DNA from: Acidobacteriota bacterium
GTDB taxonomy: Bacteria > Acidobacteriota > Vicinamibacteria > Vicinamibacterales > UBA2999
Length of the DNA stretch: 17,433 nucleotides
Assembly (NCBI GenBank): GCA_947465645.1
Contig: CANIBQ010000100.1
Location: 1 to 17,433 of the forward strand
Reading direction: 5' to 3'
The translations under genes and the position numbers were made by a program. Every line of letters starts with the position of its first letter. The stretch's first letter is position 1. Shown one piece after another: positions 14,962 through 17,433 of this stretch. The notes under the pieces are model-generated. The model was not told the DNA's origin. It worked only from the letters and a program-made list of their open reading frames with translations, and did no database searches.

Positions 14962-15336
14962 CTACGACAGAACCGGAGTGGCGGGCGGTGAGCGTAGCGG
15001 AGGCTGCGCAGCCGGGGCGACCGGCGCGGCCGTGTATATCTCGATGTTGAGCCAGAGTCCGGCCACGGCGACCGGGGCGGCAACGAACACGGTCTCGCTG
15101 TGCAGGCGGAACGACCGCGCAAAGTGGCAGACGACGCAGTGCAGCGGAGGGGCTTCGTCGCGAGACGGATCCGCCGCTATCTGGTGGTCGGATGAGTCAT
15201 GAGCGATCGCGGCGAAGCACTCGGCGTCGTGACACTCGTCGTCGTGGGGTCCCGCAAGGGAGATGCCGAGCGACGCCAGCGACGCGAGCACCACGACTGC
15301 GGTGCAGCGCTGCGAGAGGCGAAACCACTTCAGCAT
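14962..15336 (-). CDS. Small secreted Cys/His-rich protein upstream of the TonB receptor
   Basis: 124 residues. N-terminal signal peptide (KWFRLSQRCTAVVVLASLASLGISLAG). The mature part begins with HDDECHDAEC and later has LHCVVCHFARSF, two clusters that could bind zinc, copper or heme. A second hydrophobic stretch (VFVAAPVAVAGLWLNI) may be a membrane helix, and the tail is Pro/Ala-rich. I do not know its family. Position directly ahead of a ZnuD-like receptor, and a strong promoter in front, suggest the two work together in metal uptake. It starts at ATG 15336 with no ribosome binding site. Confidence 0.7.
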   Translation of the reverse strand: MLKWFRLSQRCTAVVVLASLASLGISLAGPHDDECHDAECFAAIAHDSSDHQIAADPSRDEAPPLHCVVCHFARSFRLHSETVFVAAPVAVAGLWLNIEIYTAAPVAPAAQPPLRSPPATPVLS

Positions 15337-15344
15337 GTCTCAAC

Positions 15345-15374
15345 AGCGTAGTGACGTGGTGAATCGGGTGTCAA
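15345..15374 (-). promoter_or_regulatory. Promoter of the metal-receptor operon (TTGACA / TACGCT)
   Basis: On the minus strand a perfect -35 TTGACA (15374-15369) and TACGCT (15350-15345) are 18 bases apart, and the ATG follows eight bases later. The transcript would have a leader of about two bases. Upstream, CGCCA (15385-15389) and TGGCG (15393-15397) form a short palindrome in the divergent spacer that could be an operator. I see no clear Fur/Zur-type box. Confidence 0.55.
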
Positions 15375-15419
15375 GGCAGTCGAGCGCCATCCTGGCGGAT
15401 CGTAGTACAAGATCAGGAG

Positions 15420-17066
15420 ATGCCGCCGCGCCGCCGTGTCGGGCTCGTCCTCGCGCTTCTCGGCCTTGCGGCGGGCGTCGCGGCACAGAGCACCGCCCCG
15501 CCTCCATCGACCGAGGCTCCCCCAACCTCAGCAGATCTTCTTCGTGGCGAGTACGGCCGGTACCGCGCCAATAACGACCTGCTCTCGTATCACCTCGACG
15601 TCCGCGTCGACCCCGCGGCCAGGTCCATTGCCGGCAAGAACACCATCCGCTTCCGCATGCTGTCGGATGACACGCGGATCCAGCTCGAGCTGCATCCCGA
15701 TCTCGCCGTCGATCGCATCCTCCTGGACACCACGCCGCTGAAGCACGAGCGCGTGATGAACACGGTGTACGTTGACTTCCCGACAACGCTTCGGTCGGGC
15801 CGGACGCACTCGATCGATTTTTTCTACTCGGGGAAGCCGCGGGAGCAGGGGCGCTTCGGCGGCATGGCCTTCCGCACCGATCCCGCAGGACGGCCATGGA
15901 TCACGACCGCGGCCGAAGACGAGGGCGCGAGCGCGTGGTGGCCCAACAAGGATCAATGGCGCGACGAGCCTGACGGAATGCAGATCAGCGTCGCCGTCCC
16001 CAACGACCTGATGAACGTCTCCAACGGGAAGTTCATGGGCAAGACCGATCTCGGCGACGGCTATACGCGCTGGGACTGGCTGGTGCAGTATCCGATCAAC
16101 TCGTACGGCGTGGCGCTGAACATCGGGGCGTACGCGCACTTTGGCGAGAAGCTCGGCGACCTGCCGCTCGACTACTACGTGCTGCCCGAGAGTCTCGAGC
16201 GCGCCCGCAGGCAATTCGCGCAGGCGCGGCCGATGATGGAGATCTTTCAGCGCTACTTCGGCGAGTACCCGTTCGCCAAGGACGGGTTCAAGCTGATCGA
16301 AGTGCCCTATCTCGGCATGGAGCACCAGAGCGCCGTCGCCTACGGCAACAACTTCGCGAACGGATACCTCGGACGCGATTTCACCGGCGTCGGCATCAGC
16401 ACGCAGTTCGACTTCATCATCATCCACGAGAGTGCGCACGAGTGGTTTGGCAACTCGGTCTCCGCCGCCGACGTCTCGGACATGTGGATTCACGAAGGCT
16501 GGGCCACCTACCTCGAGGCGCTCTACGTGGAGCAGAGGTGGGGCAAAGAGGCGGGGCTGAAGTACGTCAACGGGGAGAAGCCGAAGGTCAAGAACCAGGA
16601 ACCGGTGATCACGCAGCGCGGCATCCACCGGGAGCCGACGCAGGACATGTATTTCAAGGGAGCGCTCTTCCTCAACACGCTCCGCAGCGTCGTCGACGAT
16701 GATGCGCGATGGGAGAAGCTGCTGCGGGATTTCTACCAGCGCTTCAAGTACCAGGCGATCGTGACCGAAGACGTCGTCCAGTTCTTCAACGCCCAACTGG
16801 GCCGCAACCTCACCCCCATGTTCGATCAGTATCTCCGGCGAGCGGCGCTCCCGACCCTGGAGCTCGCGTTCGTCGAGCCTGGCACACTCGCCTATCGCTG
16901 GAAGGCGGACGAGCGGGCGTTCGCCATGCCGGTCCGCATCGGCGCCCGTGGCGAGTGGCAGGTGATCGAGCCGACGACGGCGTGGAAGAGAATGCGCACG
17001 TCGCTGACGAAGGAAGAACTCGAAGTGGCGACCGACCTCTACTACATCAACGTTATCAAGCAGTAG
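15420..17066 (+). CDS. Secreted M1-family metallo-aminopeptidase (short form)
   Basis: 548 residues. Signal peptide about 1-23 (RRRVGLVLALLGLAAGVAAQ). The N-terminal beta domain of M1 enzymes spans about 45-240. The catalytic domain has the substrate-binding G299-M-E-H variant of GAMEN and the zinc site H336-E-x2-H340 with E359 (HESAHEWFG, then WIHEGWATY). The large C-terminal helical domain of PepN is absent. This is common in secreted bacterial M1 peptidases that trim N-terminal residues of peptides outside the cytoplasm. ATG 15420 is chosen because it opens the signal peptide. AGGAG touches the ATG directly (15415-15419), which is closer than a useful ribosome binding site. It diverges from the metal-receptor operon with an 83-base spacer. 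Confidence 0.9.
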   Translation: MPPRRRVGLVLALLGLAAGVAAQSTAPPPSTEAPPTSADLLRGEYGRYRANNDLLSYHLDVRVDPAARSIAGKNTIRFRMLSDDTRIQLELHPDLAVDRILLDTTPLKHERVMNTVYVDFPTTLRSGRTHSIDFFYSGKPREQGRFGGMAFRTDPAGRPWITTAAEDEGASAWWPNKDQWRDEPDGMQISVAVPNDLMNVSNGKFMGKTDLGDGYTRWDWLVQYPINSYGVALNIGAYAHFGEKLGDLPLDYYVLPESLERARRQFAQARPMMEIFQRYFGEYPFAKDGFKLIEVPYLGMEHQSAVAYGNNFANGYLGRDFTGVGISTQFDFIIIHESAHEWFGNSVSAADVSDMWIHEGWATYLEALYVEQRWGKEAGLKYVNGEKPKVKNQEPVITQRGIHREPTQDMYFKGALFLNTLRSVVDDDARWEKLLRDFYQRFKYQAIVTEDVVQFFNAQLGRNLTPMFDQYLRRAALPTLELAFVEPGTLAYRWKADERAFAMPVRIGARGEWQVIEPTTAWKRMRTSLTKEELEVATDLYYINVIKQ

Positions 17067-17124
17067 CTATCTGCCGATGCCGTGGGGATGCCGGCCTGCG
17101 ACCGCCGACTCCCGCCTACGCGCT

Positions 17125-17173
17125 GCGCGCTTCGGCGCGCCAAGCCGCATGCCGGGAAATCGCCTCGGCATGC
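17125..17173. terminator. Two hairpins downstream of the M1 peptidase gene
   Basis: GCGCGC (17125-17130), TTCG loop, GCGCGC (17135-17140) makes a very stable tetraloop stem. GCATGCCG (17147-17154) pairs with CGGCATGC (17166-17173) over an 11-base loop. They begin 59 bases after the stop codon. Neither is followed by a T-run, so intrinsic termination is possible but not shown; protection of the mRNA end is an alternative. The rest of 17067-17235 holds nothing I recognise. Confidence 0.4.
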
Positions 17174-17235
17174 TCTACGCACGAGGCTCTCGGGGCAATG
17201 CCGACTGAGGAATGGATGATGCAACTCGCTCAGCG

Positions 17236-17332
17236 GTCCAACGTGAGCGCTCAGCCGCGAGCCGCGCGTGATGGCAGCTTCGATTTGGCCTTCTGTCGCC
17301 CGCGGCTCGTCGGCTGCAGCGCCTTGTTGGGC
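17236..17332 (-). mobile_element. Integron-type attC recombination site
   Basis: On the minus strand the site runs from GCCCAAC (17332-17326, R'' box) to GTTGGAC (17242-17236, R' box). Both fit the RYYYAAC/GTTRRRY consensus and are complementary at six of seven positions. Inside them, GCGCTGCAGCCG with a following CGAGCCGCG pairs with CGCGGCTCG and CGGCTGAGCGC over 20 base pairs, leaving two unpaired bases (one G, one A) on the left arm. Extrahelical bases on one arm are the mark that gives attC sites their direction. The central loop is about 35 bases. The length of 97 bp lies within the known range. No integron integrase is in the window, so this is a cassette remnant or the edge of a larger array. 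Confidence 0.75.
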
Positions 17333-17433
17333 CGCGCCGCCGTTGCGCGACGCCGAGATGCGCTCGCGTCAGCAACTACGACGAGCGCTCGCAAGGCGTC
17401 GTTCACGGCCGTAGCGTTTGGGAACACCTCGGC
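17251..17433 (-). CDS. Partial cassette ORF, C-terminal end
   Basis: The frame is open from the right edge for 60 codons and stops at TGA 17253-17251. The first half (EVFPNATAVNDALRALVVVADAS) looks like real coding sequence. The second half (from about RPNKALQPTSRGRQ) is the translation of the attC site itself, as happens when a cassette gene runs into its own attC. The other two minus-strand frames are closed within the first 30 codons from the edge. I recognise no family. The true stop or start could change with more sequence to the right. Confidence 0.4.
   Translation of the reverse strand, partial: AEVFPNATAVNDALRALVVVADASASRRRATAARPNKALQPTSRGRQKAKSKLPSRAARG

Noticed and set aside
15385..15397. 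CGCCATCCTGGCG palindrome as a Zur or Fur box
   Set aside because: It lacks the AT-rich core of known Fur/Zur sites, and the stem is only five bases, so it is mentioned only as a possible operator.
17042..17224. 60-codon minus-strand frame next to the attC site
   Set aside because: It would need a TTG start, overlaps the end of the M1 peptidase gene and crosses both hairpins, with no recognisable motif. It is considered spurious.
17175..17375. 66-codon minus-strand frame across the attC site
   Set aside because: It starts and ends within the attC region, and its translation is mainly that of the palindrome itself.

Overview
The window is high-GC bacterial chromosome, densely coded on both strands. 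It has no plasmid or phage backbone genes and no RNA genes that I can recognise. The gene content (TonB receptor with a carboxypeptidase-regulatory plug, short M1 peptidase, LOR/SDH protein, many palindromic repeats, several starts with a -10 box directly upstream) fits an Acidobacteriota relative, perhaps of the Vicinamibacteria type. That assignment is inference from style and is not proven by any marker gene here.

Layout. At the left edge (1-141) is the C-terminal end of an endonuclease/exonuclease/phosphatase-family gene, followed by a 78-bp palindromic element. Next is a minus-strand YkgJ-type cysteine-cluster protein (250-1419). It starts on the same CATG as a plus-strand envelope pair, an L,D-transpeptidase and an M23 LytM peptidase (1418-3081), joined by an ATGA overlap. 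A promoter region leads to a delta-9 type acyl desaturase (3231-4124), then to a translationally coupled histidine kinase and OmpR-type response regulator (4143-5722). A spacer with two GGGGTCWGACCCC palindromes precedes a LOR/SDH (TIGR00300) protein, a probable ornithine cyclodeaminase (5869-7104). This converges on a MocR/GntR-aminotransferase regulator (7111-8466), which diverges from the membrane protease HtpX (8634-9521). A small secreted carboxypeptidase-regulatory-like protein follows on the minus strand, sharing its TTAA stop with htpX. Then come a two-domain rhodanese (10009-10866), an unknown 164-aa protein that overlaps it tail to tail by 79 bp, MsrA (minus), and an RluA-family pseudouridine synthase (plus) whose start lies 10 bp from that of msrA. 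The right part holds a minus-strand operon of a small secreted Cys/His-rich protein and a ZnuD-like TonB-dependent receptor, probably for metal (zinc) uptake, and a divergent secreted M1 aminopeptidase (15420-17066). The window ends in an integron-type attC site (17236-17332) with the tail of a possible cassette gene running in from the right.

How it fits together. Much of the window concerns the cell envelope and its upkeep: peptidoglycan cross-linking and hydrolysis, membrane lipid desaturation beside a two-component system, membrane proteolysis (HtpX), repair of oxidised methionine (MsrA) and outer-membrane metal import. The most unusual signals are non-coding. They are the attC site, a recurring arrangement of a TANNNT box 6-8 bases ahead of a start codon that suggests widespread leaderless mRNAs, and two families of palindromic repeats.
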